Positions 47,000-56,809 of a stretch of 64,000 bases of DNA are shown piece after piece. The stretch is taken from the NCBI RefSeq assembly GCF_008041935.1, contig NZ_VKAC01000001.1:496001-560000 (forward strand), in the 5' to 3' direction. The position numbers were made by a program, and so were the translations under genes. The stretch is from Quadrisphaera setariae. Its GTDB lineage: Bacteria; Actinomycetota; Actinomycetes; Actinomycetales; Quadrisphaeraceae. Numbering within the stretch: position 1 is the stretch's first letter; each line of letters begins with the position of its first letter. Under the pieces are notes generated by a model that did no database searches, was not told the origin of the DNA, and worked only from the letters and a program-made list of their open reading frames with translations.

Positions 47000-47440
47000 T
47001 CAGTCGTCGTCGGCCCGGTAGCGGGGGTCCACCTGCTCGGGGGTCATGCCCGTGGCCGCGGCGACCTGCTCGACCACCACCTCGTGCACGAGGGAGGCGA
47101 GGTCCGCCTCGTCGGTGCTGCGGGTCTCCAGCGGGCGGCGGTACAGCACGATCCGCGCGCGCTGCGTCCGCGTGGCGGGGAAGAAGCGGCCGAGGGCCAC
47201 CTCGGGCCGCTCCCACGCGGCGGAGTCGCCCGGGGGGACGTCCTCCACCGCGAACTCCACCGCGGCCATCGGCTCGGCCCAGCGGCGCTCGAGGCGCTCG
47301 ACGGCGTCCAGGACGAGGTCGTCGAAGCGCTCGGCGCGGGTGCGCGTGCCGGGCAGCTCCGGCGGCATGAGCGGACCTCGCAGCCCGCGGCCGTGGCGGT
47401 CGCGGCGGCGACGGCGGACTCCGTGGGCGCTGGGCACCAC
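47000..47440 (-). CDS. Zincin-like metallopeptidase family protein (Rv3259-type)
   Basis: The 146-residue protein matches by size, order and locus the actinobacterial metallopeptidase family encoded near whiB and DUF3499. The N-terminus is basic. FDDLVLDAVERLERRWAEPMAAVEFAVEDVPP and ARIVLYRRPLETR precede the presumed active-site helix ASLVHEVVVEQVAAATGM. That helix has HE but Val where the second His of HExxH should be, so zinc binding is doubtful. GTG 47440 is a tentative start; an internal ATG (MPPELPG) would shorten the protein by 24 residues. Confidence 0.72.
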   Translation of the reverse strand: MVPSAHGVRRRRRDRHGRGLRGPLMPPELPGTRTRAERFDDLVLDAVERLERRWAEPMAAVEFAVEDVPPGDSAAWERPEVALGRFFPATRTQRARIVLYRRPLETRSTDEADLASLVHEVVVEQVAAATGMTPEQVDPRYRADDD

Positions 47441-47566
47441 CCGACCCTAGACGCCGGCGGGTGGCAGGACCCGCGGCCCACGACGCGCCCGGGATCGTGG
47501 CGACGCGAACACGGCGAGTCGTGGCGAATACCCGACCGGAGCAGCGGGCAGGAGTACCGTCAGGTC

Positions 47567-47935
47567 ATGGCGTCGCGACGGTGCAGCAGGACAGGGTGCG
47601 GGTCTCCCGCGATCGCCACGCTGACGTACGTGTACGCCGACTCCACGGCCGTGCTGGGGCCGCTCGCGCTGGCCGCGGAGCCCCACTGCTACGACCTGTG
47701 CTCGGCCCACGCCGAGCGGCTCACCGCGCCGCGCGGGTGGGAGGTGGTCCGGCTGCAGCCGGAGGCCTACGAGCACCGGCAGAGCCACGACGACCTGCTG
47801 GCCCTCGCCGACGCCGTCCGCGAGGCGGCGCGCCCGGCTCCCGAGCCGGTGCAGGTGCGCGAGCCGGTGTCCGTGGGTCCCGCCGCGGGCAGCGGCCCGG
47901 GTCGGCGCGGGCACCTGCGGGTGCTGCGCGACTGA
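47567..47935 (+). CDS. DUF3499 family small protein
   Basis: The 122-residue protein has the DUF3499 pattern: SRRCSRTGCGSPAIATLTYVYADSTAVLGPL and then HCYDLCSAHAERLTAPRGWEVVRL. Two Cys/His pairs suggest a small zinc site. The C-terminal 40 residues are Pro/Val-rich and end in RRGHLRVLRD. GGAG lies about 12 bases before ATG 47567. Actinobacteria conserve it next to manB and the zincin-like gene (Rv3258c position). Function unknown. Confidence 0.88.
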   Translation: MASRRCSRTGCGSPAIATLTYVYADSTAVLGPLALAAEPHCYDLCSAHAERLTAPRGWEVVRLQPEAYEHRQSHDDLLALADAVREAARPAPEPVQVREPVSVGPAAGSGPGRRGHLRVLRD

Positions 47936-47941
47936 CGCCCC

Positions 47942-48002
47942 CCCCAGACACGGCGGAGCCCCGTCGAGCGCACCGCTCGACGGGGCTCCGCCGTGTCTGG
48001 GG
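47942..48002. terminator. Perfect 29-bp hairpin terminator
   Basis: Arms 47942-47970 and 47974-48002 are perfectly complementary over 29 bp with only a 3-base loop. The hairpin lies between the convergent DUF3499 and zinc-ribbon genes. It is the longest perfect hairpin seen in the window. Confidence 0.85.
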
Positions 48003-48018
48003 TCTGACGCCGGCCGGG

Positions 48019-48354
48019 TCAGCCCCGGCTGCGCTCCAGCACCTCGCTGATGCTCAGGGTCGAGTCCTGCGCGTCCCACTGCCGGTGCTCGCAGCCGCGG
48101 CAGGAGCTGAAGCGGACGGCGGTGCCGTCGGTCAGCACCAGCGACAGGACGGTCAGCTGCTCGGCGCCGCACGCCGGGCACGCCGGTCGCGCGGACGCGA
48201 CCTGCAGGAGCGACCCCAGCGGCTGGGGCGCCGCGGCCTGGCGGCGCCGACGGCGGGGAGCACCCGCCGGGCTGGCCGCACCCCCGCCCGGGGCGGTGCT
48301 CACAGGGGTGGGGGGCAGGGTGGTGGTGGAGCTGGTGCTGGTGGGCTGGACCAC
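48019..48354 (-). CDS. Small zinc-ribbon protein
   Basis: The 111-residue protein has a Ser/Thr/Pro-rich first half and a C-terminal zinc ribbon: CPACGAEQLTV, then FSSCRGCEHRQW, two CxxC pairs about 24 residues apart. A short helix, STLSISEVLERSRG, ends it. The GTG at 48354 is fixed by GAGGAGG just upstream. It diverges from manB across 178 bases. The role is unknown; such ribbons may bind nucleic acid or protein. Confidence 0.78.
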   Translation of the reverse strand: MVQPTSTSSTTTLPPTPVSTAPGGGAASPAGAPRRRRRQAAAPQPLGSLLQVASARPACPACGAEQLTVLSLVLTDGTAVRFSSCRGCEHRQWDAQDSTLSISEVLERSRG

Positions 48355-48532
48355 GGTCCTCCTCGGCGGGGAAAGGCCAGGGTGCGCCGCTCGTGAGCGG
48401 CTGGGCGCGCTGGTGGGGGCGCTGCGGCACTCATCCCATCGGCGCAGCGCACTGCTCCCTGAGGGGTTCCTGGGCGCCCCTCCGGGCGGTTGGGCCTTCC
48501 TCGCGGCCTCGGCGTGGCTACGCTTCCCGCTC

Positions 48533-49966
48533 GTGCCGACCCAGCGGATCGACCTGGCCACCATCGTCAAGGCGTACGACGTCCGGGGCCTCGCCCCCGA
48601 GCAGCTCGACGAGACGGCGGCCCACGCCCTCGGAGCCGCCGCCGCCGACGTCCTCGGCGTCGCCGGCCGCACCGGCCAGCCCGGAGGCACCCTCGTCATC
48701 GGGCACGACATGCGTCCCACCAGCCCGGTGCTGGTCGACGCCTTCGCGCGCGGCGTCAACGACCGCGGCGGCGACGTGCTGGTCATCGGGCTGTGCTCCA
48801 CCGACGGCCTCTACTTCGCCTCCGGGCACCTCGGCGCGCCGGGCGCCATGTTCACGGCCAGCCACAACCCGGCCGCCTACAACGGCATCAAGATGTGCTT
48901 CGCCGGCGCCAAGCCCGTCGGCACCGGCACCGGCCTCGACGACGTGCGCACCCTCGCGCAGCAGTACCTCGACTCCGGCGAGCTGCCGCCCGCCGCCGCG
49001 GCCGGCACCCGCAGCGACCGCGCGATGCTCGCCGAGTACGCCGCGCACCTGCGCTCCCTCGTGGACCTGTCCGGCTCGCGCCGCCTGAAGGTGGTCGTCG
49101 ACGCCGGCAACGGCATGGCCGGGCTCACCGCCCCCGCCGTCCTGGGCGCGGAGGCGGGCCTGCCGGAGCTGCCCCTCGACGTCGTGCCGATGTACTTCGA
49201 GCTGGACGGCACGTTCCCCAACCACGAGGCGAACCCGCTGGAGCCCGCCAACCTCGTCGACCTGCAGAAGGCCGTCGTGGAGCACGGCGCGGACATCGGC
49301 CTGGCCTTCGACGGCGACGCCGACCGCGTCTTCGTCGTCGACGAGCGCGGCGAGCCGGTGAGCCCGTCGGCGGTGACCGCGATGGTGGCGCTGCGCGAGC
49401 TCGCCAAGACCCCCGGCGCCACGGTGCTGCACAACCTCATCTGCTCGCGCGCCGTGCCGGAGCAGATCGCCGCCGCCGGGGGCGTGCCCGTGCGCACCCG
49501 CGTCGGCCACTCCTTCATCAAGGCCGAGATGGCCCGCACCGGCGCCGTCTTCGGCGGCGAGCACTCCGCGCACTTCTACTTCCAGGACTTCTGGGGCGCC
49601 GACACCGGCATGCTCGCCGCGATGCACGTGCTCGCCGCGCTGGGGGAGCAGCCCGGCGCGCTCTCGGCGCTCGTGGCCGACTACGACCCGTACACCGCCA
49701 GCGGTGAGATCAACTCGACCGTCACCGACGTCGCGGGGACCACGGCCGCGGTGCGCGCCACCTGGGAGGCCCGCGGCGGCGTCGTCGACACCATGGACGG
49801 CCTCACCGTCTCCTCGCCCGAGGGCGAGAGCCCGATGTGGTGGTTCAACCTGCGCCCCTCCAACACCGAGCCGCTGCTGCGCCTCAACGCCGAGGGGGCG
49901 GACACTGCCACCATGGAGCGCGTGCGCGACGAGGTGCTGTCCCAGGTCCGCGGCGGGACCGCCTGA
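48533..49966 (+). CDS. manB: Phosphomannomutase/phosphoglucomutase
   Basis: ManB converts mannose-6-phosphate to mannose-1-phosphate for GDP-mannose synthesis. The 477-residue protein has all alpha-D-phosphohexomutase motifs. The catalytic phosphoserine is about residue 110 in FTASHNPAAYNGIK. The metal loop is LAFDGDADRVFVVD, the sugar loop is GGEHSAHFYF, and the phosphate-binding loop is RPSNTEPLLRLN. GTG 48533 has no ribosome binding site, and TACGCT lies 8 bases upstream, so a leaderless transcript is possible. Its stop overlaps the Trm112 ATG by one base (TGATG). Confidence 0.95.
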   Translation: MPTQRIDLATIVKAYDVRGLAPEQLDETAAHALGAAAADVLGVAGRTGQPGGTLVIGHDMRPTSPVLVDAFARGVNDRGGDVLVIGLCSTDGLYFASGHLGAPGAMFTASHNPAAYNGIKMCFAGAKPVGTGTGLDDVRTLAQQYLDSGELPPAAAAGTRSDRAMLAEYAAHLRSLVDLSGSRRLKVVVDAGNGMAGLTAPAVLGAEAGLPELPLDVVPMYFELDGTFPNHEANPLEPANLVDLQKAVVEHGADIGLAFDGDADRVFVVDERGEPVSPSAVTAMVALRELAKTPGATVLHNLICSRAVPEQIAAAGGVPVRTRVGHSFIKAEMARTGAVFGGEHSAHFYFQDFWGADTGMLAAMHVLAALGEQPGALSALVADYDPYTASGEINSTVTDVAGTTAAVRATWEARGGVVDTMDGLTVSSPEGESPMWWFNLRPSNTEPLLRLNAEGADTATMERVRDEVLSQVRGGTA

Positions 49967-50181
49967 TGGCGGGCGCCCCCGCCGGCAGCGGTGAGCCGTG
50001 GCGCGAGGAGTGGGTCCGCTCCCTCCTGCGCTGCCCGGTCGACCACGCCGAGCTGCGCGACGTCGCGCTCGCCGACGAGGTCGCGGGACTGGCCTGCACC
50101 GACGCCGGCCACCGCGTGGCCTACCCCGTCATCGACGGGGTCCCGGTGCTCCTCGTCGACGACGCCGTCCCCCTGGGCTGA
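49966..50181 (+). CDS. Trm112 family (UPF0434-like) small protein
   Basis: The 71-residue protein has the compact Trm112 pattern: LLRCPVDHAELRD, GLACTDAGHRVAYPVIDGVPVLLVDDAV. Only two cysteines remain of the usual four metal ligands. Bacterial Trm112-like proteins have no settled role, though eukaryotic homologs activate methyltransferases. It is translationally coupled to manB and leads into the SIS isomerase gene, an order conserved in actinobacteria. Confidence 0.85.
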   Translation: MAGAPAGSGEPWREEWVRSLLRCPVDHAELRDVALADEVAGLACTDAGHRVAYPVIDGVPVLLVDDAVPLG

Positions 50182-50258
50182 CGCCGCCGACGGGCCTCGT
50201 CGGCAGTCCCGCCCCGCGGCGGTGGCGGGACGTCGGATGATGGGGGCGTGATGCCGCG

Positions 50259-51395
50259 ATGATCGACGAAGCCCTCCTCGACGACCCCGCCGGCCTCGAG
50301 GCCGGTGACCCGCTCGGCGTGCTGCGCGCGCTCGCCGGGGCAGGCGCCCAGGTCCGCCGCGCCACCGACCACGCCCTCGAGAGCGGCATCGCCCGGCTCG
50401 ACCCCTCCGACCGGCCGCGCGCCGTGCTCGTGGCCGCCCGCGGCGGCTCGGAGGTGGTGGCCGACGCCGTCACCGCGCTCGCCGGCGCCGCCTCCCCGGT
50501 GCCCGTCATCGCGCGCACCGGAGACGTCCTTCCCGGGTGGGTGGGGCCGCTCGACATGGTGGTGTCGGTCTCGCTGTCCGGGTCCCACAGCCCGGCCATC
50601 CCCGTGGTGGCCGAGGCGGGACGGCGCGGCGCGCGCGTGCTCACCGTCTCCCGCGAGGGCTCCGCGCTGGCCCGCGTCAGCCAGCAGGTGCGCGGCCTGC
50701 ACGTCGAGACCCCGTCACCGGGCCGCGACGCCGTGGCGGTGCCCACCACCCGCACCGCCCTGTGGTCGCTGCTGACGCCCGTGCTGCTGGCCTTCGACAG
50801 GCTCGGCCTGCTCAGCGCCGGCCCGTCGGAGCTGGCGGCGCTGGCCGACGCCCTCGACGAGGAGGCCCGCGAGGACCGCCCCTCCTCGGAGACCTTCGTC
50901 AACCCCGCGAAGGCCCTCGCGGTGGAGCTGGACGGGTCGGTGCCCGTGGTGCTGGGCGACGGTCCCGTCTCCGCGGTGGCCGCGCGCCGCGCCGCCACGG
51001 TGCTGGCCCGCTCCGCGCGCGTGCCGGCGCTGGCCGGCACCCTCCCGGACGACGCCGGCGACGTCGTGGCGACCTTCGGCGGTCCCTTCGCCAGCGACGG
51101 CGGAGACGTCTCCAGCGTCTTCAGGGACCCCTTCCTCGACGGGCCCGGCGGTCCGAAGCTGCGGCTCATGCTGCTGCGCGAGCTGGAGGCGCCCGCCAGC
51201 TCCGCCGTCGTCGACATCGCCGAGCGCGCCGGGGTGCGCGTCTCGCAGGTGTCCGTGAAGGGTGAGAGCCCGCTGGAGCGGCTGGGGCTGCTCATCGCCC
51301 GCACCGACTTCGCCGCCACCTACCTGGCGCTCGGCTCCGGGACCGACCCGGGCTCGAGCCCGCACGTGGCGGACCTGCGCGACGCCCTCCGCTGA
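50259..51395 (+). CDS. SIS domain sugar isomerase (bifunctional phosphoglucose/phosphomannose isomerase type)
   Basis: The 378-residue protein has a weak N-terminal SIS half with MVVSVSLSGSHSPAIPVVAEAGRRGARVLTVSREGS, and a C-terminal bifunctional PGI/PMI domain (SVFRDPFLDGPGGPKLRLMLLRE ... GESPLERLGLLIARTDFAATYLAL). Family enzymes interconvert fructose-6-phosphate with glucose- or mannose-6-phosphate, which would feed ManB. This matches the Rv3256c position next to manB. ATG 50259 has a weak ribosome binding site. The canonical ManA isomerase is not in the window. Confidence 0.85.
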   Translation: MIDEALLDDPAGLEAGDPLGVLRALAGAGAQVRRATDHALESGIARLDPSDRPRAVLVAARGGSEVVADAVTALAGAASPVPVIARTGDVLPGWVGPLDMVVSVSLSGSHSPAIPVVAEAGRRGARVLTVSREGSALARVSQQVRGLHVETPSPGRDAVAVPTTRTALWSLLTPVLLAFDRLGLLSAGPSELAALADALDEEAREDRPSSETFVNPAKALAVELDGSVPVVLGDGPVSAVAARRAATVLARSARVPALAGTLPDDAGDVVATFGGPFASDGGDVSSVFRDPFLDGPGGPKLRLMLLRELEAPASSAVVDIAERAGVRVSQVSVKGESPLERLGLLIARTDFAATYLALGSGTDPGSSPHVADLRDALR

Positions 51396-51399
51396 CAGC

Positions 51400-51435
51400 G
51401 CCGCCCCGCTCACCGAGTGCGGTGGGCGGGGCGGC
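51400..51435. terminator. Hairpin terminator between convergent genes
   Basis: Stem 51400-51409 with 51426-51435 (10 bp perfect) plus an inner 5-bp stem (51411-51415 with 51420-51424) and a 4-base loop. It lies between the isomerase and MCP stops. Confidence 0.75.
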
Positions 51436-51462
51436 AGGGCTGAGCAGGGGTGTCAGCAGGTC

Positions 51463-53052
51463 TCAGTAGCGGAAGAGCGCCACCTGGGCGCGCAGCGCCG
51501 TCGCCATCTCCGCCAGACCCGCCACGGACGCGTTCGCCGCCGCCACCGACGTGCTGGTGGTGCCCGCGGCCGTGGTGACGCCGCCGATGGTCGACGCGAT
51601 CTGCTGCGCCCCGTCGGCGGCCTCGCCCACCGAGCGGGACATCTCCTGCGTCGTGGCCGACTGCTCCTCCACCGCCGAGGCGATGGTGGTCTGGAAGGTG
51701 GAGATCTGCGAGATCACGTCGGTGATCTGCGCGATGGCGGTGGCGGCGCCGGCAGAGTCCTGCTGGATGGTCTCCACGCGGTGGGCGATGTCCTCGGTGG
51801 CGCGCGCCGTCTCGCGGGCCAGCTCCTTGACCTCCCCGGCGACCACGGCGAAGCCCTTGCCGAGCTCTCCGGCGCGCGCTGCCTCGATGGTGGCGTTGAG
51901 GGCGAGGAGGTTGGTCTGCTCGGCGATGGAGGTGATGACCTTGACGACGTCGCCGATCTCGCGGCTGGAGACCGCCAGCTGGGTGACGGTGCCCGAGGCG
52001 GCCTCCGCCGCGGTGACCGCGTCGCTGGCCACCCGGGTCGCCTCGGAGGTGGACCTGGCGATCTCGCGGATCGCGGAGCCCATCTCGTCGGCGCCCGCGG
52101 CGACGGTCTGCACGCTGGCGGAGACCTCGTGAGCGGTGCTCGCGACCTGGTCGGACTGCGCGCTGGTCTGCTCGGCGGCCGCGGTGATGCGGGACGTGGT
52201 CGACGCCAGGTCGGCGGAGGCGGCGGCCACCCGGTCCGCGGACCCGACCACGGAGGCCATCACGCCGCGCAGCGACCCCATGGCGCTCGCGAGGGAGGTC
52301 GCCACCTCACCGAGCTCGTCGCGGTCGTGCACCTGAGGCACCACCGTGAGGTCACCGCTGGCCAGCGCCTCCGTGGCGGTGCGCACCGAGGCCAGCGCCC
52401 GCACCGTGCGGCGCACGACGAGCAGCGCCACGGCCCCGGCCACGAGGACACCGGCCACCAGCGCCGCCCACAGCGCCCGCTCCGCCGCGACCGCCGTGGC
52501 CTCGCCGCTCGCCGCGATGGCGCCGGCGGTCTCGCGGTTGTGGTCGGCCTCGGCCTGGATGTCGTCCATGACCGCGTCGACACCCGCCTGAAGCGGTCCG
52601 GTGATGACCGCCGACGCGGCGCCGGGCTGCCCGCTGTCGGCGGCGGGGACCAGCTGCTCGGTGGCGACCGCGTAGTAGGTGCCCAGGTCCTTCGAGAGCT
52701 CCTCGTAGGCCGCGGGGCTCGACGCCACGGTGGCGTAGTCCTCCAGCTGCGCGTCGATCTTCTGCTTGCGCTCGGCGAGCTCGGTCACCACGTCCGCGCG
52801 AGCTGCCGCGTCGAGGGAGTCGTAGGAGGCGTACCTGGCCCGGTCGCCCTGGTAGGAGCGCTGCAGGTCGTTGAGCTTGCTCATCGGCACGACGGTCTCG
52901 GCGTAGAGGTGCTGCTCGCCCTCCGCCAGCGCGTGGAGCCTGTCGACGGCGAGGACGGTCAGACCGGTGCTCACCACGCCCAGCAGGGCCAGGGAGGTGC
53001 CGATCTTGACGCTGAGGGACCTGTCGGTGAAGAAGCGGAGTGCGGGGGCCAT
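51463..53052 (-). CDS. Methyl-accepting chemotaxis protein
   Basis: The 529-residue receptor has a cytoplasmic start, a membrane helix (about 17-37) and an extracytoplasmic four-helix-bundle sensor domain of about 150 residues. A second helix (about 190-212) and a HAMP domain follow. The signalling domain has the conserved tip [19 protein letters not shown]. It ends in VALFRY, without a CheR-docking pentapeptide. ATG 53052 has AGGAGC nearby. It implies a chemotaxis system and motility, though no che or flagellar gene is in the window. The ligand is unknown. Confidence 0.93.
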   Translation of the reverse strand: MAPALRFFTDRSLSVKIGTSLALLGVVSTGLTVLAVDRLHALAEGEQHLYAETVVPMSKLNDLQRSYQGDRARYASYDSLDAAARADVVTELAERKQKIDAQLEDYATVASSPAAYEELSKDLGTYYAVATEQLVPAADSGQPGAASAVITGPLQAGVDAVMDDIQAEADHNRETAGAIAASGEATAVAAERALWAALVAGVLVAGAVALLVVRRTVRALASVRTATEALASGDLTVVPQVHDRDELGEVATSLASAMGSLRGVMASVVGSADRVAAASADLASTTSRITAAAEQTSAQSDQVASTAHEVSASVQTVAAGADEMGSAIREIARSTSEATRVASDAVTAAEAASGTVTQLAVSSREIGDVVKVITSIAEQTNLLALNATIEAARAGELGKGFAVVAGEVKELARETARATEDIAHRVETIQQDSAGAATAIAQITDVISQISTFQTTIASAVEEQSATTQEMSRSVGEAADGAQQIASTIGGVTTAAGTTSTSVAAANASVAGLAEMATALRAQVALFRY

Positions 53053-53363
53053 GAGTGCTCCTGGTGTGCGACGTCGCTGGTGCACGGTGCCGGGCGACCG
53101 CGCGAGGTTCGGCGCGCTTCTCGGCCTTCTCCTCAGGGATCGGCCGCTGCCGCCGCACCTTGAGCGGCTGGGGCGCCCTCACGGGAGGGACGGCCCCGCC
53201 TCGGCTGCGCGCTGATGCGTCCGGGTGGGCGCGGCTACCATGGGTGTGCTCGGCGTCGGTGCTGACCGAGGCCCAGAGGGGCCGCGCCGGCAAGGTCATC
53301 GTCGGCTGCTGCCCCCTCGCGCGGCAGCACCCGACCGTCGCCACACCCTCTGGAGGCCCACCC
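53053..53363 (+). promoter_or_regulatory. 311-base region with ahcY promoter and structured leader
   Basis: No gene is evident here. TACCAT at 53236-53241 is a good -10 candidate for ahcY, giving a leader of roughly 115 bases. In this leader, 53302-53313 pairs with 53323-53334 (11 of 12 bp) around a 9-base loop. The ribosome binding site GGAGG follows, close to ATG 53364. The leader does not match the SAH riboswitch consensus. Confidence 0.45.
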
Positions 53364-54809
<1,446 letters not shown>

Positions 54810-54825
54810 GCCGCTGACGCGCTCC

Positions 54826-54864
54826 CGGCGGGCCGCTCCCTCACCTCAAGGGGGCGGCCCGCCG
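54826..54864. terminator. Hairpin terminator between ahcY and the RDD gene
   Basis: An 11-bp perfect stem (54826-54836 with 54854-54864), extended by C-G pairs inside, lies between convergent stops. Confidence 0.75.
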
Positions 54865-54887
54865 TCGTCGTCCCGCTCGCCGGCCCC

Positions 54888-55718
54888 TCAGAGGCCGGTG
54901 AGCCGGCGCGCCTGGTCGTGGAGGGCGTCGCGACGGGCGCGCTCCCGCTGCGCCCGGGCGGTGTCGCGGTCGCGCCGCTCCGCCAGGACGGCGGCCAGCA
55001 GCCGCTCCGGCCGGGTCCCCGCAGGGGGCGGGGGAGCCACCAGCGCCGACACCTCAGCGGCCAGGTCACCCAGCACCCGCTCCCGCGAGGCCGGGTGCAG
55101 CTGGTCGGCGCGGGCCAGGGCCGTGCGCGCGGCCACCGCGAGCCGACCGGGCAGCATGCCGACGTCGGCGCTGCGCGCCCAGTCCGCCAGCTCGGGGGCC
55201 TGGGGCAGCGGCTGCGGACGAGGCCGCGGCACCCGGTCGCGCACCACGACCGTGCCCGCCAGCTGGTCGCCCACCCGCTTGCCGCGGCTGGAGACCAGCG
55301 ACGCGATGGCCGCCACGGAGCCTCCCGCGACCCACAGCTCACCCACGCCGGCCAGCGCGCGCACCAGCGCCTGGCGGGCGCGGACGGGGCCGCCGTCGTC
55401 ACGGACCACCCGCAGCCCGGCGGCGGCCTTCCCGGGGGAGCGGCCCCGGCTCAGCGTCTCCCAGGCCACCGGCAGCACCACCAGCGCGAGCACCGACAGC
55501 GCCAGGGCGGTGGCGGCCAGGGTCGCCTCGTCGGCGCCGTCGGTGGCCACCGCCAGCACGAAGAAGCCGGCGAGGAGCAGACCCAGCTGGACGACGACGT
55601 CGAGGGCGAGCGCCAGCACCCGCGACAGCAGGCCCGCCGTGCGGACCTCCAGCTCCACCGCCTCGCCCGTGACGAGCGCAGGGGGCAGGGCGAGCGCGTC
55701 GTCGGGGTGGTCCACCAC
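54888..55718 (-). CDS. RDD family membrane protein
   Basis: The 276-residue protein has an RDD domain in its first 160 residues: VRTAGLLSRVLALALDVVV (the Arg-Asp positions), WETLSRGRSPGKAAAGLRVVRDDG, and helices on both sides. A soluble C-terminal region of about 110 residues is rich in Arg and Ala. I chose GTG 55718 because GGAGGAGG is five bases upstream. Earlier in-frame starts would place that site inside the gene. It diverges from the SpoIIM gene, as in many actinobacteria. RDD proteins may be ion exchangers; its role here is unknown. Confidence 0.85.
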   Translation of the reverse strand: MVDHPDDALALPPALVTGEAVELEVRTAGLLSRVLALALDVVVQLGLLLAGFFVLAVATDGADEATLAATALALSVLALVVLPVAWETLSRGRSPGKAAAGLRVVRDDGGPVRARQALVRALAGVGELWVAGGSVAAIASLVSSRGKRVGDQLAGTVVVRDRVPRPRPQPLPQAPELADWARSADVGMLPGRLAVAARTALARADQLHPASRERVLGDLAAEVSALVAPPPPAGTRPERLLAAVLAERRDRDTARAQRERARRDALHDQARRLTGL

Positions 55719-55795
55719 CGCTGCCTCCTCCACGCCGCTCGACCGCTGGCGGCTGCGTGCAGTCTGGCGCCTGCCCGGCACGGCACACTGGGCGG

Positions 55796-56791
55796 GTGGA
55801 CGCCGAGGCCTTCGCGGCCGTGCACTCCGACGAGTGGGACGAGCTGGAGCAGCTGCTCCGCCGCCGCCAGCTCAGCGGCGCCCAGGCCGACCGGCTGGTG
55901 CTGCTGTACCAGCGCGCCGCCACCCACCTGTCGCAGGTGCGCTCCTCCGGGGGCGACCCCGCCGTGGCCGCCCACCTCTCGCGCCTCGTGGCGCGGGCGC
56001 GCACGCGCATCGCCGGCGCCCGCGAGCCCGCGTGGCGGGACCTCGTCCGCTTCGTCACCACCTCGTTCCCCGCGGCGCTGTGGCGGGTGCGCTGGTGGAC
56101 GGCGGGTGCAGCGGCCTTCACCCTGGTCGTCGCCGCCGCCACGGCCGTGTGGATCGTCCGCGACCCCGCCGTCCTGGCGTCGCTGGGCACGCCCGAGGAG
56201 CTGCGCCAGTACGTCGAGTCCGACTTCGCCGGGTACTACTCCGCAGACCCGGCCGCGGCCTTCTCGGCCCGCGTCTGGACCAACAACGCCTGGATCGCCG
56301 CCCAGTGCGTCATCTTCGGCATCAGCGGCTTCTGGGTGCCGTGGGCGCTGTTCCAGAACGGGCTCAACGTCGGCGTCGCCGCCGGGCTGATGATCAGCTA
56401 CGGGCAGGGCCCGCTCTTCTTCGGGCTCATCCTCCCGCACGGGCTCCTCGAGCTGACCAGCGTCTTCGTGGCCGCCGGCGCCGGGCTCAAGCTGTTCTGG
56501 GCCCTCGTGGACCCGGGCCCGCGTCCCCGCACCCGTGCCCTCGCCGAGGAGGGCCGGGGGCTGGTCACGGTGGCCCTGGGGCTCGTGGTGGTGCTGGCCC
56601 TGTCAGGGGTCGTGGAGGGCTTCGTCACACCGAGCGGCCTGCCCACGTGGGCCCGCATCGGCATCGGCGCCCTGGCGCTGGGCTCCTTCCTCGCCTACGG
56701 CGGCGTGCTCGGCCGGCGGGCCACCCGTCGCGGTGAGACCGGTGACGTGCGCGAGGAGCAGCGCGAGGCCGTCCAGCCCGTCGCGGGCTGA
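55796..56791 (+). CDS. Stage II sporulation protein M (SpoIIM) family protein
   Basis: The 331-residue membrane protein has a cytoplasmic N-terminal helical region (EWDELEQLLRRRQLSGAQADRLVLLYQRA), then about six membrane helices. They carry FTNNAWIAAQ-like (VWTNNAWIAAQ), LFQNGLNVG and LPHGLLELTSVFVAAGAG, the SpoIIM hallmark. In firmicutes SpoIIM joins SpoIID and SpoIIP in peptidoglycan remodelling at the engulfing septum; in actinobacteria the homolog accompanies RDD and DUF58/MoxR genes. GTG 55796 has no clear ribosome binding site. Confidence 0.9.
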   Translation: MDAEAFAAVHSDEWDELEQLLRRRQLSGAQADRLVLLYQRAATHLSQVRSSGGDPAVAAHLSRLVARARTRIAGAREPAWRDLVRFVTTSFPAALWRVRWWTAGAAAFTLVVAAATAVWIVRDPAVLASLGTPEELRQYVESDFAGYYSADPAAAFSARVWTNNAWIAAQCVIFGISGFWVPWALFQNGLNVGVAAGLMISYGQGPLFFGLILPHGLLELTSVFVAAGAGLKLFWALVDPGPRPRTRALAEEGRGLVTVALGLVVVLALSGVVEGFVTPSGLPTWARIGIGALALGSFLAYGGVLGRRATRRGETGDVREEQREAVQPVAG

Positions 56792-56809
56792 CAGCACCCC
56801 GACGCGCGC

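Noticed and set aside
48390-48410. Short dyad GCCGCTCGTGAGCGGC upstream of the zinc-ribbon gene as an operator
   Set aside because: Dyads of this length are frequent in 75% GC sequence and no matching second site or regulator was found.
53250-53360. Possible SAH riboswitch before ahcY
   Set aside because: A CCGAGG string occurs, but the consensus GAGGAGCGCUGC and GGCUCGG elements and their pairing are absent.
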